Positions 9,600-21,608 of a stretch of 64,000 bases of DNA are shown one piece after another (positions within the stretch are counted from its first letter, which is position 1; each line of letters begins with the position of its first letter). Origin of the DNA: Chara braunii (taxonomy: Eukaryota > Streptophyta > Charophyceae > Charales > Characeae). A model generated the notes under the pieces. The model saw only the letters and a program-made list of their open reading frames with translations. It was not told the origin of the DNA and did not search any database. The stretch spans positions 1,377,542 through 1,441,541 of the forward strand of contig BFEA01000294.1 in the NCBI GenBank assembly GCA_003427395.1, in the 5' to 3' direction. A program made the translations under genes and the position numbers.

Positions 9600-12500
9600 G
9601 CACCTGCGTTCATACGGCATGCGCCATCGAAAGTGGATTTGCTAGGTGGCGGCACACTTGTGCGGCAGGTGCGACGGCAGCCAAAGGGAGAAATTTACCC
9701 CTTCATACAACCACGGCCGGTGCGTAGGAACCGTAGACGCAAGCGGTGGCCTCCGCGTGGCACTATGGGGGGCTACAAGCGTGGCGTACCGAGCAAGGTC
9801 CGGTCCCTAACGGCGTGTGCGCACGTGCGGGGCCTTGGGATCGGAGGGGAAGTCAAGCGGCAGCCTTAGCGCTGCTGCCGCCAGCCTAGATGGGCCGACC
9901 ATACCATTCATATACAGGGAAACGCACAGCCAGTCCAAGCTTGGCCTTAGCCCTATTGGTTACAGTGCCAGACTTTCAGCAGGCGGATCCCGGGATCGAG
10001 GCCAGCAGCGAGCAACGGAGCAGCGGAGGAGCGCTACGGAGTGGACTGAGGGGTTGAGGGTCCCGCGGGACTATCCCCCTTAGTTTTTGCGAGGGGTTCC
10101 GGCCGCGGGCCCGTGAGGCAAGGCCAAGGACCGAATACCAACGGATCTCCTCCCTTATCCATTTCCAAAGTTTTATTTCTAAAAATTTACTTTTTGGCTT
10201 TTTTTTTTTTTTTTTTTTTTTTANTTTTTTTTTTTTTTTTTTTTTTTTAATTTGTTATTTTAGTTCCAAGGCCCGGTGCCGGTACCAGGGCCGGCCGTGG
10301 AACCCGGCAGCATAGTTCTATGGATACAACCATGAACTGTCGGGATACTATTATCAGGTTGCCGTCCTTCGGGACATTCGTTAAAATTGGTACAACACAG
10401 CGGAGATTAGCATGGCCCATGCAGTCGCACGTAGTAGCATGCTACGCTTGTATGAACCGGGCCGTCAAGAGGGGCCGGGTCCGTGCGCAGTATGCCAGGG
10501 GCGCTATGGGGGACTCGCAGCACTGCCGAGCAAACGCTCGTCGGGCTGAGAGGAGGCAGCAGCGATTCAGGCGTGCAAATCGTTCGTCGGAGTTGGGTAT
10601 AAGGGCAGAGATCGAACCGTCTAGCAGCTGGTTCCCTCCGAAGTCGCCCTCAGAATAGTGAGAGGGTCGGGCGGCGTTACTACGCTGCTGTGGAGCGGAG
10701 CGCTACGAGGGGAGACTGACTTCGGCAGAGGCAGGCAGGAGGGAAGTGATGGCGAAGGCAGGCCTTAGTTGGGCCGAGACAAAAGCTGAAACCCGCCCGT
10801 TCCGAGTGAAAACAGGCGAGGTAAGGTATTAGATTGGAGCCTTGAGCCCGGGTGACCCGGATGGTGCAGTTAGATTGGTAGGAAGAGGGATGGATGGAAG
10901 ACTAGATGAAAGAGGAGTGCCAAGTGAATCTGGACGTGGGTTTGCATGAGGTGCATGCGAAACAGACAATGAAGGAAGTGGCGGGGAGAGAAGAAGAGAG
11001 GAGGGAACAGCGGAAGGAGCGAGCAAGGTAGAAAGCGGAGCGTCCGACCGCTCCGCTGTGTCACGTAGTCAGAGGGGACGCGGCACTGATAGGAAGAAGG
11101 GATGAATCTAGGCGGGAATTGGCACGAGGTACGAGCAAAATGAGAAGAAAGCGGCAACAGGGGGAGTATGACTACGGTGGAGATGGGAGATGTATGCCCA
11201 ACTTGTTTCTCAATGAAAGCAGGCTAGAGGAGGGGGTAAGTAGGGGTCTTGGGGTCAGGCGAGCTCAAGTATAACGTTAGTTTATGAAGAAAATTAGTAG
11301 AATGGGAGGTTAGTGGAGAAGATGATGCGCGGAGATGGCGAAGAACGAGGGAGAAGCGGGATCGAGTTTTGTTGATCTCGCCCGTTTCTTGATGGAAACG
11401 GGCGAGGGAAGAATCGAAGTAGGGGTTTCTCAACAGGGCGACTCCAAATCTACACTCAGTTTTGGCCCTGAAGTACTAAGATAGGAGTTGGAGTACACAG
11501 ATGGTGCGCAAAGCTATGGAGGAGGAAAGAAGAAGTTAGTGCATTGTGGTCGTTTCCCGACCGATTCTGAGGAGAGGAGGCTCCACACTAAGGTTTGGGG
11601 ACTGAGCGAATTCGATGGTGGAGGCGGATTGAAAGGAGGGGCAGCGGAATTGGCGGGCGTGAAGGAGAAATATAAAGAAGGAATGTATCCATACCTGTTT
11701 TAGAGGAAGATTCACCCGACTTTGGCTCGTTGCTGTTTCCTTTGAGAGGGGGTGGGACAGGCGGGCAGCAGGGTAGCGGCATTACCTATTGGCAGAAGTG
11801 TGGTTCACCCTTGGGATGGGGTAGTCCCTCCACATCTTCCAGCATGCATAGCTGATAATGCAGTGTATCTGTCCATATGTTAGCAGGCGATACATCGAGT
11901 CGGGCCTGGGCCTGGTGCTGCTGATCAAAGTCCGGGGCTGCGGGCGCAGCTGATGAACTCGCACGTCGAAGGGGGAGAGAGAGAGGGTTGTATGGAAGAG
12001 AGAAGGGGGGGGGGGGCTACTAACTGGCTACGAGGTGTTTCAGCCATGAGCTCACGAGAAGAGCTATTCGACTGCAGTTGTGTAGTCGGGGGTTGATGCG
12101 TGGGGTTGTCAAGTGCACGTGGGGGATCGGGCCCAGGCAGGCTAGCTCAATTGGTAAGAAGATCGAAATACAAACCGAGCAGTCTGCGGCTCAATCATTA
12201 CTGGGATCGCATACGCTAGAACAGGCTGTAAGGGGCAGCCGGATACGCTACGTTGACAGGGACAAAAGTTGTGAACGGAGCCAAGTACCGGAGTATGATA
12301 CCAGATTGTGGGCTGTGCTAAACGGACTTGACAGTACAGCGATCCACATGCCGCTGATGAGGTTGCTTTGGCTTCTGGCCTCCTGATTGGGCGGCATACG
12401 GATCGTTAATCCGATCATTAGAGGTACAGGCTATGGTTTTCCCCGCATTGCGCAAACCGGGCGGCGGTTGGATGGCAGGATTGTGGTATGCTGCTCAGTT

Positions 12501-13760
12501 CACTATACGGAGTGGTGAGAAGCTGGCTACGAGGCCATGAGCTTTGGCCAGCAGCGCCATTGGCTGCCGAGCAAGGCCGCAGCAAGATCAACAGTAGGTG
12601 TGCTGCCCGACGAGCTACGACTGCTGGAGGGAGGTTCTGAGTGTGTCTGTCTACTCATTAACGGTCAGTGTCCTGGTGCTCGCAGCACAGTTCGCTGTGC
12701 TTATGCAGCGCGTTGCCGCTGGGTTACTGCTGTCGCGTTTCATGGCTAGTCCTGCATTCTATTGCCGCTGATGATCAATCACTACTGTACTCCCGCCAGT
12801 TGGTGCGGTGTGAAGTCCTGCTCGAGGGACTGGCCGGGTCTTAATCCATGACTGCGTAGCAGCGCAGTTGCTAGCTATTGCTGTGTATTGCGGCACTTCT
12901 GTATGTTACTGCCCTGAATGTGGTGCGTTCCGCCGTGTGCTTCAGTCGTGCATTCTGCTACGGCAGTTGTTGAGCTTGTTGCAGGATGCTGCGCTACTCT
13001 TGACTACTGCTGTTTGAGGGCAATATTGGCAGATTGAGGAGTGGTGATTGGACTGCTAGAAGGGGTGCCGCTTCAGCATGGTGGAGTGGGGGCGAAAGGA
13101 GTTATTGCTGCGACTGGGAGGGCGTCAGGGGATTGACGGCAGACAGTTTGACTTCAGTTCTGACCAAGTTATTGTTGTCTGGCCATCATTGCGGGGCCCT
13201 CAGGCAAGTCAAGATAACAAGGACCTCTCCCGCTGGTCTGAGTGCACCTCCCTTGTATCTGAGAGTCTGAACTTTTCTGCTTCTATCTTTCTTACTCTCA
13301 GTCTGATCTAAGGTTATGAGAGGAGGGCGGCAGGCGGGATTGCAACCCGTAGGTCCGCGCCAAGGCTTCTGTGGGAGGTTGCCCCACCGAGTGCGGGATC
13401 TCTGCCGGAGCCCAGGTGGGGTTTTGGAGGCAGGGAACTTCAGGTATAATTCCGTATGACGCGTGTGATCCCTTCCCTTATCTGTTATCCCCTGGGTATC
13501 TGAGTAATACTATGTTAGGTTATTACGTTTTGTTTTTGTTATGTAAGTCAGGACATGCATTGCGAAAGGCTAAATGAATAGTTGTATACGAGAGTTCACA
13601 TAAACTTGAGTGAATTCAGATAGAATGAACAGGGGGGAGGTGCGATGAAGGAGGTTTGCATGCTTTGACCGGGTCAACCCAAGGCTGAGCTCGTCTACGT
13701 TGATGTGGGCTTAGTGCTATGTTTTATTTATGTTGCTGGGCTGACTGTATGATCTTTGAG
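9600..13760. other. Non-coding left body of the nested element
   Basis: About 4 kb without supportable coding regions. ORFs are short, appear in all frames and resemble nothing known. A poly(T) tract with one unknown base lies near 10199-10248. The words GCTGGCTACGAGG and GCCATGAGC occur near 12025-12050 and again near 12520-12542, suggesting an old internal duplication. GC content and word use differ clearly from the Gypsy pol genes on either side. Confidence 0.5.
12131..12215 (+). ncRNA. tRNA-like sequence (A-box plus decayed B-box), possible SINE or tRNA relic
   Basis: TAGCTCAATTGGTAAGA near 12143-12159 is a good match to a tRNA D-arm/A-box. About 40 bases later GTCTGCGGCTCAATCATTAC looks like a decayed T-arm, and a partial CTGGGATCGC follows. 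No proper acceptor stem or anticodon arm can be folded by eye, so this is not called a functional tRNA. Confidence 0.3.
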
Positions 13761-13765
13761 GGTTG

Positions 13766-14306
13766 GGCCTATCCTAAGTTGGATAGACCAGTCGCTGTTT
13801 CTTTCAGGGGTTTCTGAACAGGAGGCTGGGCGCCCTAAGTTGGGAGGACTCAAAATCCTGATGTTTCTTTTATGGGTTGCTGAAAGCAGAGCTGGGAATA
13901 TTCTAAGTTGCGTAGACCCAGTTCTGTGTGTGTTTTTTATGAGGGACACATGTATGAGGCTGAGCGTACCCTTAAGTTAGGGCGGCTCATCCATAAGCCA
14001 TGAACCAAAAAGTCGACCGAAGTATAGAATTTTGATACATATTATACGAATCTATATCAGCTGACAGACCGGGCACCCTAAGTTGGGAAAGCCAGTCAAT
14101 AAGTCAGGAAGAACAAAATGAAGAGAGAGGCAAATGAAGAAATATAATGAAGGTAACCAGGGCAGGCTGAGCGTACCCTTAAGTTAGGGCGGTTCAGTCC
14201 TATGCTCGTGATAATACAAAGGAGCAGAGAGTTAGTATAAATCTGCTTTTATTTTCCTTTCTAAACACAAGGCAGTATTGGATGTCTCCCTAAGTTGGGT
14301 AAGTCT
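13766..14306 (+). repeat. Series of seven mini-hairpins with a TAAGTT loop
   Basis: TAAGTT occurs at 13775, 13836, 13904, 13973, 14079, 14180 and 14291, each flanked by inverted arms: CTATCC/GGATAG, CCC/GGG, TATTC/GCGTA (one mismatch, one wobble), CCCT/AGGG, CCC/GGG, CCCT/AGGG and CCC/GGG. The surroundings also agree (GGCTGAGCGTA or GGGC before; GACCAGTC, GGACTC or GCCAGTC after). Spacing is 61-111 bp and the DNA between is unrelated. The arms change while staying complementary and the loop stays fixed, which suggests selection on an RNA or single-strand hairpin. Confidence 0.75.
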
Positions 14307-14387
14307 GATTATCTGCCTAATAAGAGAGAAACATATAAAGTTTGTGCAAGTACATCAATGGTTGTTTTCTTATATTGTCGTTACGGA

Positions 14388-14912
14388 NNNNNNNNNNNNN
14401 NNNNNNNNNNNNNNNNNNNNNNNNNNNNNNNNNNNNNNNNNNNNNNNNNNNNNNNNNNNNNNNNNNNNNNNNNNNNNNNNNNNNNNNNNNNNNNNNNNNN
14501 NNNNNNNNNNNNNNNNNNNNNNNNNNNNNNNNNNNNNNNNNNNNNNNNNNNNNNNNNNNNNNNNNNNNNNNNNNNNNNNNNNNNNNNNNNNNNNNNNNNN
14601 NNNNNNNNNNNNNNNNNNNNNNNNNNNNNNNNNNNNNNNNNNNNNNNNNNNNNNNNNNNNNNNNNNNNNNNNNNNNNNNNNNNNNNNNNNNNNNNNNNNN
14701 NNNNNNNNNNNNNNNNNNNNNNNNNNNNNNNNNNNNNNNNNNNNNNNNNNNNNNNNNNNNNNNNNNNNNNNNNNNNNNNNNNNNNNNNNNNNNNNNNNNN
14801 NNNNNNNNNNNNNNNNNNNNNNNNNNNNNNNNNNNNNNNNNNNNNNNNNNNNNNNNNNNNNNNNNNNNNNNNNNNNNNNNNNNNNNNNNNNNNNNNNNNN
14901 NNNNNNNNNNNN
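14388..14912. other. Assembly gap (525 N)
   Basis: Run of unknown bases. ORFs drawn across it are meaningless. The hairpin series stops shortly before it and may continue inside. Confidence 1.
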
Positions 14913-16379
14913 AAATGAATGATCTGACGAACTACTTGGACAAATGGATGTGGGATTGTGAGAGATGTTTGCTTATGCATACTTGCGGGCTCTCACTCGG
15001 GGCGTCTTTTCGATAAGTTAGCTGCCAAGAGGCTCGCCAAGTGTTGGAGCCATAGGTAGATGAGATGGATGATGGGAGGGAGAACTTGGGATGAAGATAG
15101 GATTGACCCTGCTAGGAGTTAGGATCAATGCTAGCCCACAATCTCATTTAGAGATTTTGCAAGTCGTCGTTGATGTTGAATTATCAAGCAGGTGTCAGAA
15201 GTTAGTCCCAAGTATAGTTGTTTTGTCTTTCTGTCTTTTCAGCTTTGTATAAATCTTGACAGCCTCCTGTTCCTACAGGAAGCGCTGCCGAAATTTCGTA
15301 GAATTTGAGGAGTTAGAATATGTTTCAGCTAGGGGTTACTTAGTAGATTCGTCCTGGTTAGGGGAGATTTTCAGTGGCTTGGTACTAGTAGAGCAGCTAG
15401 GTTACCACTAGGGGAATGTTCTCCCCTTGACATAAACATTAGTACTTTTCTTTGGTCTGTACTGTGATGCACGTTTCCGTATTTGCGATTGAAGGCTTGA
15501 TTTATTCATCCTGATCCTTCAAAACGATCATTCTTCTGTTATCACTAACAACAGGTCGGTTGCCGATTCGTCCGTTTACGACTCAACCCCTATTCATTCT
15601 CAATACTCAACCTAAAAAGGTTTTAGCCCTGGTGATTTTATTGTTTTGTTAAGATTTCACCCGGATTTTTATTGAATGGCCATTTAACAAAGGTACTGAG
15701 TATTTAATTATGGTTGGTTGGTTGGAGGTTGGGGCTTGCATGGCTAAAGTGAGAGGTATGAGTATAGAGATTGGTTGGAGTTGACTCCGTGTAGTGTGTG
15801 GACTTTTGTTTGACTCTTTGATGTGATTGCAGGTGTGTCAAGTCGCTCGAATTATTGGATTGGACTGCCTGCGATCTCACATGTATGTATGGCTATGAGG
15901 AGTCCCATTGTGATTGTGAGATGTGATCGTCACATATCTATTTCCCTGTATATATGTACATATGTATGTATACCTACGTGGGGTATTAACGTGGCCTGAA
16001 GGACCCGCTTACTAAGGACCTAATCAAGGACTGGATGAATAGAAGGGAGGGGGTGAACCCTCTATTTATACATATGCGTCTTGAAGAATTATTGGTCGGA
16101 CGTTAACCCTGAGCCTGGAATACGATGGTCCTCGCCCAGGGCGACCCAGGTCCCAGGCTTAACACTGAAGGTGTTTTTTCTGATAAGTGTTAAATGTATT
16201 AGCTTCCTTTCCTTGTTGAGAATTATTTTGGTGGAACGATAGAGTTCCGGGGGGAAGGGTTAGCGTGCCGTTGGTGATGCGTCAGACAACTCACCACCGC
16301 TCCGAATTCCTTCCCACCCTAGGGACCACCTTACCCCGCGCCCTTTGGGACACCTCACAGTGTTGAAGATGGTAAGGCC
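14913..16379. other. Non-coding middle of the nested element
   Basis: No coding region is supported. AT content is higher than on the left side, with a short alternating TATATGTACATATGTATGTATA tract near 15950-15972 and no other clear repeat. Confidence 0.5.
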
Positions 16380-17045
16380 CTCAGGCCGGTTTTGCGCTCG
16401 CTAAAGGGTTACCCCCCTTTGCGCGCACTTCATTCGACGCTTGAGCGTCGAAAGTAACCCCATGGCTCAGATGAGGCCATCCGGGTATGGGCACCACATA
16501 ATGCACCATCATCGCGACTACTTACATAGGACTGCATGGTAGATCGGTATGCGTAAGTTCGGCCCCCGCGTAACTTTATACTAAAACCCGGGCTTCGCGC
16601 TTTTCGACTTCAACGCTTGGAATGTTATGGGTCGAGCGGAGTTTCTATCTATCGGCGGTTGTTTTTCTTTTTAGTTTTTTTGTTGGACGTTGTAGTCCGT
16701 GGCAGCCGTCAAAGTCAAACCCTTTGATTTTGTTTACCACGACAGCCCCTTTGCACATGGTGCAGAAGAGGGTGTGGTCTTCAACCGCACATGGCGGTTG
16801 TCTGGCGTCGAGAGGTTACCCCTCAAGGCGCCTATCAGCCGACACTTGAGTGTCGAACGTGAACCCCGAGACTATCGAGGATTATGCAATTATGGGTACC
16901 ACATAGCACTCCATCGTTGCGACTGCTTGCGTACTCATGCATGACTGGTCGATATGAGGAGGCCATGCGCTTGCACGACTCTTATACGAAAAACCAGCGC
17001 GCGATACCTATCTTATTCTCGCAGCATAACGTTATGGGTCGAATA
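16380..17045 (+). repeat. Diverged tandem repeat, period about 405 bp, each unit with a TTGA-loop hairpin
   Basis: Two units share ordered blocks: GGTTACCCC, a hairpin, TGGG(C/T)ACCACATA, CGCGACTACTTAC or TTGCGACTGCTTGC, TTATAC(T/G)AAAA and GTTATGGGTCGA. The hairpins are CGACGC-TTGA-GCGTCG (within 16433-16452) and CGACAC-TTGA-GTGTCG (16840-16855). The stem differs at a base pair, changed on both sides, while the loop is identical. Overall identity is low, so the conserved hairpin stands out. Confidence 0.7.
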
Positions 17046-17552
17046 CTGAAGGGACTAGGACTGTTGTTGTGTTGTTGTATTATTATGTTGTTGTGTTAGT
17101 TTGTTAATGTCCTTCCATGTGTGTGAGTGTTGTGGTGTAACGCGTGGTATGTAGGATGTTTCCTAGTCGACCGACGTCGAATCGTGTTTGGGACTTCAAC
17201 CCCCCAGTGCGTCAATTCGCGTACCGGTTCGATTTTGGGCGTTGACCGCGCGTACCCCCTATGCTACAGCGAACAAGAAACGCCCTCGGCTGGGCCACCT
17301 CTGCAATTGCATACGAAAAGCTTTCGCATGTGTTTCAATAGCTCGGCAGGGATACGCCCACGTAAGGGATGGTAACAGCTCCCGCAGGTGGAGGTAAGTG
17401 GTGCCTCGTGTGACCCTGTCCTGTCGTAGGGGCTCGCGAGAGGTACGGTTGGAGCACTCGGTCGAAGCGGCAAACGCTCTCCGCGACAAGTCCTGCCAAA
17501 TACTGCGTGACGAGGCCGGGAGGGTCCCCGTGCGAGACCGATGCGCTCGGCA

Positions 17553-18651
17553 CCGGTACCACTCAAGTAGTGGTAAGGGTGTCGGGTACTGGAGGCCGAG
17601 CAGAAGAAGACAAAAGTTGGCATTTTTAGAGGCCCAGTAGCAGTAGGATAGCGGTAGGTCGGTACCAGTCCAAGTAGCCCGGGTCTAGGGCCTGTAGGGA
17701 GGATAGCAGAGCCTGCAATGATGTTTCCCTCTGAAAGGGAGGAGGTACCAGTTGCTGGGAGGCTGCTCGGCCTAGGAAGTCACCGCCCAGGAGGCTGGTA
17801 GGCCGCTATATCTCCAGGAAGAGCAAAGAGCTCTTCCTCATTTGCGGTGTGCAAGGATTGGCGACATGCTGCTGGAGCGCAGCGCTGCTTGGAGGTGAAG
17901 GGCGCTGGAGCTCAGCCTGGCTATGGCGAGCAGTCCAGCTTGAGGAGGAGGAAGAAGGGGGCATGGTAGGNGGTAGGCCGCTATATCTCCAGGAAGAGCA
18001 AAGAGCTCTTCCTCATTTGCGGTGTGCAAGGATTGGCGACATGCTGCTGGAGCGCAGCGCTGGACTGGTGCAGCGCTGCTTGGAGGTGAAGGGTCGCTGG
18101 AGCTCATCCTGGCTATGGCGAGCACTCCAGCTTGAGGAGGAGGAAGAAGGGGGCATAGTAGGAGAGTGGCGGGGCACTTACCTGGCTATGGTAGACACCA
18201 TCTTCATCACCTTGTTGGGCGCTGCATCTGGAAGGCCCCAGTTGGGGTATTGCGGCACCAGGGAACCTCGAGGCAGAGTCAGGCATAGCGGACCAAGTCA
18301 GCAGCGGCATAGCTGCTTTGAGTGGTCCTTTGGACATCAGCGCAGCACCATAGCTGCTTGGGTTGTCCTTTGGACATCAGCACAGCACCCTAGCTGCTTG
18401 GGGTAGTCCGCCATAGCCTATGCATGAGAGAGGAGGCTGAAGGAGGGGAGCCATAACTATGGTGGACTGGTTGTTGTTGTTGTTGTTGTTGTTGTTGAGT
18501 TGAGTCAGCAGTAAGAGGGAACTTCGGATATTGATTCTGGTTCATCCATTCATTGTTATTATTATTATTGAGGGAAGAATAAGATTGGTGAAGTAAAGGA
18601 GGAGGAGGAAGGTGGAGAGAGAAGGGGGAATTGTCATTGGTCTTGCTGGTG

Positions 18652-18683
<32 letters not shown>

Positions 18684-18815
18684 CTTCTTCTTCTTCTTCT
18701 TCTTTCTCTCACCTCTGGTCTTTATCTCTTTGCAAGTGCTTTCATTTCTTTCGCAATTGGGTGGCATTGTCTTTCATTGTGAATTTGTACCTGGGAAATG
18801 ACCAGGATCGTAACA
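17553..18815 (+). repeat. 3' LTR of the first Gypsy element, right part
   Basis: Resumes the LTR at CCGGTACCACTC and ends GATCGTAACA, followed by ATTT. Compared with the 5' LTR it contains an extra direct duplication (17797-17970 and 17972 to about 18160) with a single unknown base at 17971 on the junction, so that duplication could be an assembly join. The (GTT)n and (CTT)n tracts are present with different lengths. Confidence 0.92.
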
Positions 18816-18899
18816 ATTTATTTTAAATCGGTCTGAGCACAACGCTGCGGTAGGCAACAAAGTGTGACCTAGTGCAGACAGTGTACAATGCTGTAGCAT

Positions 18900-20753
18900 A
18901 TGAACGACACAGAGTATCATAATCCAAACGATCGGATCTTGCATTCGTCAAGCCACAGACTCCCGTTGGTTCAAGTAGCGTTAGGAACCGAGGGAGACCG
19001 TCTTCTGTTCCGCAAGGCTACGGAGAGGCAGCGTCAACAAAGGTTGGCAAGGGACGCAGAGGCAATCAGAGCTTTTGTGCAAGGGAGGCAGCTACCTCAG
19101 CAGCCACCATGGCCACCTCTGCGCAACACAGTTCCCAGGCCAGTAGTTCAGGACTGTCGGGGCGACGGTCGCACAGACCCAGAGTCAATCCGCTGGTGTA
19201 ATGGCAAGCCAACAAACTGTGTTAACTCTCGAGGAGGTCGCCATCCAACTAGCAAGCGCTCATGAGGCACAGCTACAGCAGGCATTGGACAAAATACAGG
19301 CTGAAAAAAAAAGAATGATCAGACGTAGATCTAGAATGCAACGGAGACAAGCGGACATCAGGGAGTTAGGGAAGATGGACTTGACAAACATGGATGATGA
19401 TGTAAGACCGTTAGGACGGCCCTGCTAGATGTAGTGGAGATGCAGGACTACCATATGGTTCTCTTGCAAGACATTTAGAGGAGCCTGGTCGTGCTGGTCG
19501 GGCGAGTTCAGGCCTCACCATCACCATCTGGGCCAGGTGTCTGGCCTGTGATACAGCCTCCTTTTGTTCCACTGGTAACTGGAGTAGTCACATCCACACT
19601 TTCTTCCGTGTCGATACAACCCCCTTCCCATTTGGTTATGTCTTTGACAGGCGGGTTCTCAGCAGGTCCTAGTGTACAGATTCTTGTTCAGAAAGTGTTC
19701 TCCCAACCTCCGTTGCAGACTGTAGTAATACAGCAGCCTGTCGTCTCGCAGCCAGCACAGCCACAGGGCACACAGCCCCAACAACAGCAAGTGCAGCAGC
19801 CTGCACCCTTGGCCCCACAGCCTAGATTTGCGCAGGCTCTAGGACAAGGACAATTGGTTCCGAAGACTGACATCGCATCACCCAAGCCGTTCTCGGGTGA
19901 TAAAAAGGGTGAGGACCTTGAATCAGTCTACGTGAAGTGCAAGTTAACCTTGCCTCACGAGGAAGTACTTGTGGTTGCCTCCTATCTTGAGGGAAGTGCA
20001 TCGAGGTGGTTAAGCGGGTACGTGCAGTTACAGGGATATTGTCACGACTTCCACGCTTGGGCAGTCACCCAGAGACTGGAAGATTTCATCAAGTTGGTGA
20101 AGGAAAGGTGGCACGACCCGCAGGAGGCTCAAAAGGCCACCAACGAGATATTGACCCTGAGCTCAAGGAAGTTCAAGTCAGTAAGGGATACGACAGATGC
20201 GGTAGAGCGTTTGATATGTGTTCCTGGTGTACACTACAATCCCCAGGTCTTACTTACCACTTACCTGAGGTGCCTCCCTACGGAGATCGAGACTCAGTTG
20301 GCAAGCGAGGCCATTACCACGGTCCACAATTTCCCCTCGTTCAGCAAGAAGGCCCTAGATCTAGAGGCAAAGACCGGGCATGGGCACCAACCCACAACGA
20401 ATGGTGGGAAAAAGACACGGTCTCCTAACTGGAAGGCCAAGGGGCACATAATGTTTGTCGACAACGACGGTACTACCATAGAGTTCGACGACGACTTCCA
20501 GATGGGAGTNGGGTCAGAGTCGGGTAGCGCAGAAGCTTCAGGGGGTGGAGCAGTCGCTGCCTCAGTTCAAAAAGGTAAGGCGACCGGTAGACGCTGTGGA
20601 GGTTTCTGGTCAAAGAGTCAAATAGACCCCAATGCTCCTCCATGGGAGAAAGCGGGGCTTACGGAGGACGTGTGGAGAGATCGTTACTCCCGTGCAGCTT
20701 GTATTCGTTGTGGTCAGTATGGTCATACGCAGTTCAAGTGCCGAAATCTTTAA
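18900..20753 (+). pseudogene. gag: Gag of the second Gypsy element
   Basis: Three overlapping open pieces (18900-19265, 19201-19428, 19491-20753) form one gag broken by frameshifts and a TAG near 19479. The first pieces are Gln/Arg-rich with a coiled-coil look (HEAQLQQALDKIQAEKK). A Pro/Gln-rich linker follows, then the capsid-like region (PKPFSGDKKGEDLE, YLEGSASRWLSGY, FIKLVKERWHDP, LTTYLRCLPTEIETQL). The CCHC knuckle CIRCGQYGHTQFKC is near the end. One unknown base at 20510. Confidence 0.82.
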
Positions 20754-20759
20754 GTGACA

Positions 20760-21608
20760 GAAAAGATCCCGCCTACAATGGGCCAACCGTCGTGTGGCCA
20801 GCAGTTCTGGCACTTCTTTGGGAAACGCATCGGCCAGTAGGAATTATAGTTGTTCCTGCTAGGGTCGAGGTGGCAGGCACACCCTCACCATCTCGAGAGA
20901 TGGCCCAAACTATTGACTCTGTCATCGTCCCACAAGCACGTTCGGACCAATCGATCCTTTATTCGATGAATGTGTTCGAGTCCTTAGTGGAGCTAGAGGA
21001 GGAGTGCTCTAGATCAAACCCACTAGCTTCTTGGAAGGCAATGGCTAAAGCTCCTAAGGGTGAGTTGTTCATCGACGAAGTAGATATAGGCGATCGTAAG
21101 TCAAGGGCCTTCTACGATACATGTTCGACGAGGAACTTCATCAGTCGTGCTTGTGTTGAACAGTTGCACTTACAGGGGCAAGTGTAGCGCCTCAGTTGAC
21201 CTGTGGAGTCGACTTGTGCCAACAAACAGCGCATGGTAGTCAATGACTACCTAAAAGATGAAGTGCCGTTTCCCGTACGCGGGAGGGGAACTGAGACATA
21301 AAATCTCGTTTCTAGTCGGCAATGATCTCCCTATGGATATCTCGCTGGGTATGTACTATCTTCCGGTTGCACAGCCCCAGTTTGACTGGGACCGAAAAGT
21401 GGTCAAGCACACTTTGCCTGGAGGAGGGACCGCCAGATTACGAAAGTATAAAGCTAGTAGTCAGGTTGAGTCCTACGGATGCATGTGTGTGACCGCGTTT
21501 TATAATTATTATAAGCAAAATCCGGAGGAGGGTATGTACTTAGTGTATGTCTCTGCAGAGGGTGAGCCGGTGAGAATGTCTCCAGAGATAAGAGGGACTG
21601 GTTGCTAA
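20760..21608 (+). pseudogene. Protease region of the second Gypsy element
   Basis: The retropepsin block is seen as RAFYDTCSTRNFIS near 21105-21147. The catalytic Asp is kept, but the family DSG reads DTC, so the active-site Ser and Gly are lost. A TAG at 21185-21187 and a TGA near 21198 follow, then a frame change into MKCRFPYAGGELRHKISFLV and DLPMDISLGMYYLP, the flap and second-Asp region. Not functional. Confidence 0.65.

Larger units (their letters stand above)
9319..17552. mobile_element. Nested 8.2-kb non-coding element of unknown class (TG...CA, CCGG duplication)
   Basis: The limits are exact because the host LTR is known from its 5' copy. The insert runs from TGTCAGAGCG to CGCTCGGCA and is flanked by CCGG (9315-9318, 17553-17556; the host has one copy). 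The ends are TG and CA and form a weak inverted repeat (TGTCAGAGCG against TGCC-GAGCG). No transposase, RT, integrase or gag can be recognised in any frame, though 14388-14912 is a gap. Internal structure: a palindrome at 9330-9347, a poly(T) near 10199-10248, a tRNA-like stretch near 12131, a hairpin series at 13766-14306 and a 405-bp tandem repeat at 16380-17045. TG...CA with a 4-bp duplication suggests a giant solo LTR or a LARD/TRIM-like derivative; an unclassified DNA transposon is the alternative. Confidence 0.8.
914..18815 (+). mobile_element. Ty3/Gypsy LTR retrotransposon with chromodomain-like tail, degenerate, 3' LTR split by a nested insert
   Basis: The ends are TGTAATGACC at 914 and GATCGTAACA ending at 18815. 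Both sides carry the 4-bp duplication ATTT (910-913 and 18816-18819), which fixes this as one insertion. Inside are a 5' LTR, a tRNA-Met-type primer binding site, gag with a CCHC knuckle, then protease, RT, RNase H, integrase and a chromodomain-like tail, a purine tract and a 3' LTR. The 3' LTR is interrupted at 9319-17552 by a separate insertion. Without that insert the element is about 9.7 kb. Pol order PR-RT-RH-IN identifies Ty3/Gypsy; the tail suggests the chromovirus branch. Several in-frame stops and a frameshift make it non-autonomous. Confidence 0.92.

Noticed and set aside
14278-15016. Long ORFs across the N run
   Set aside because: Made of unknown bases.
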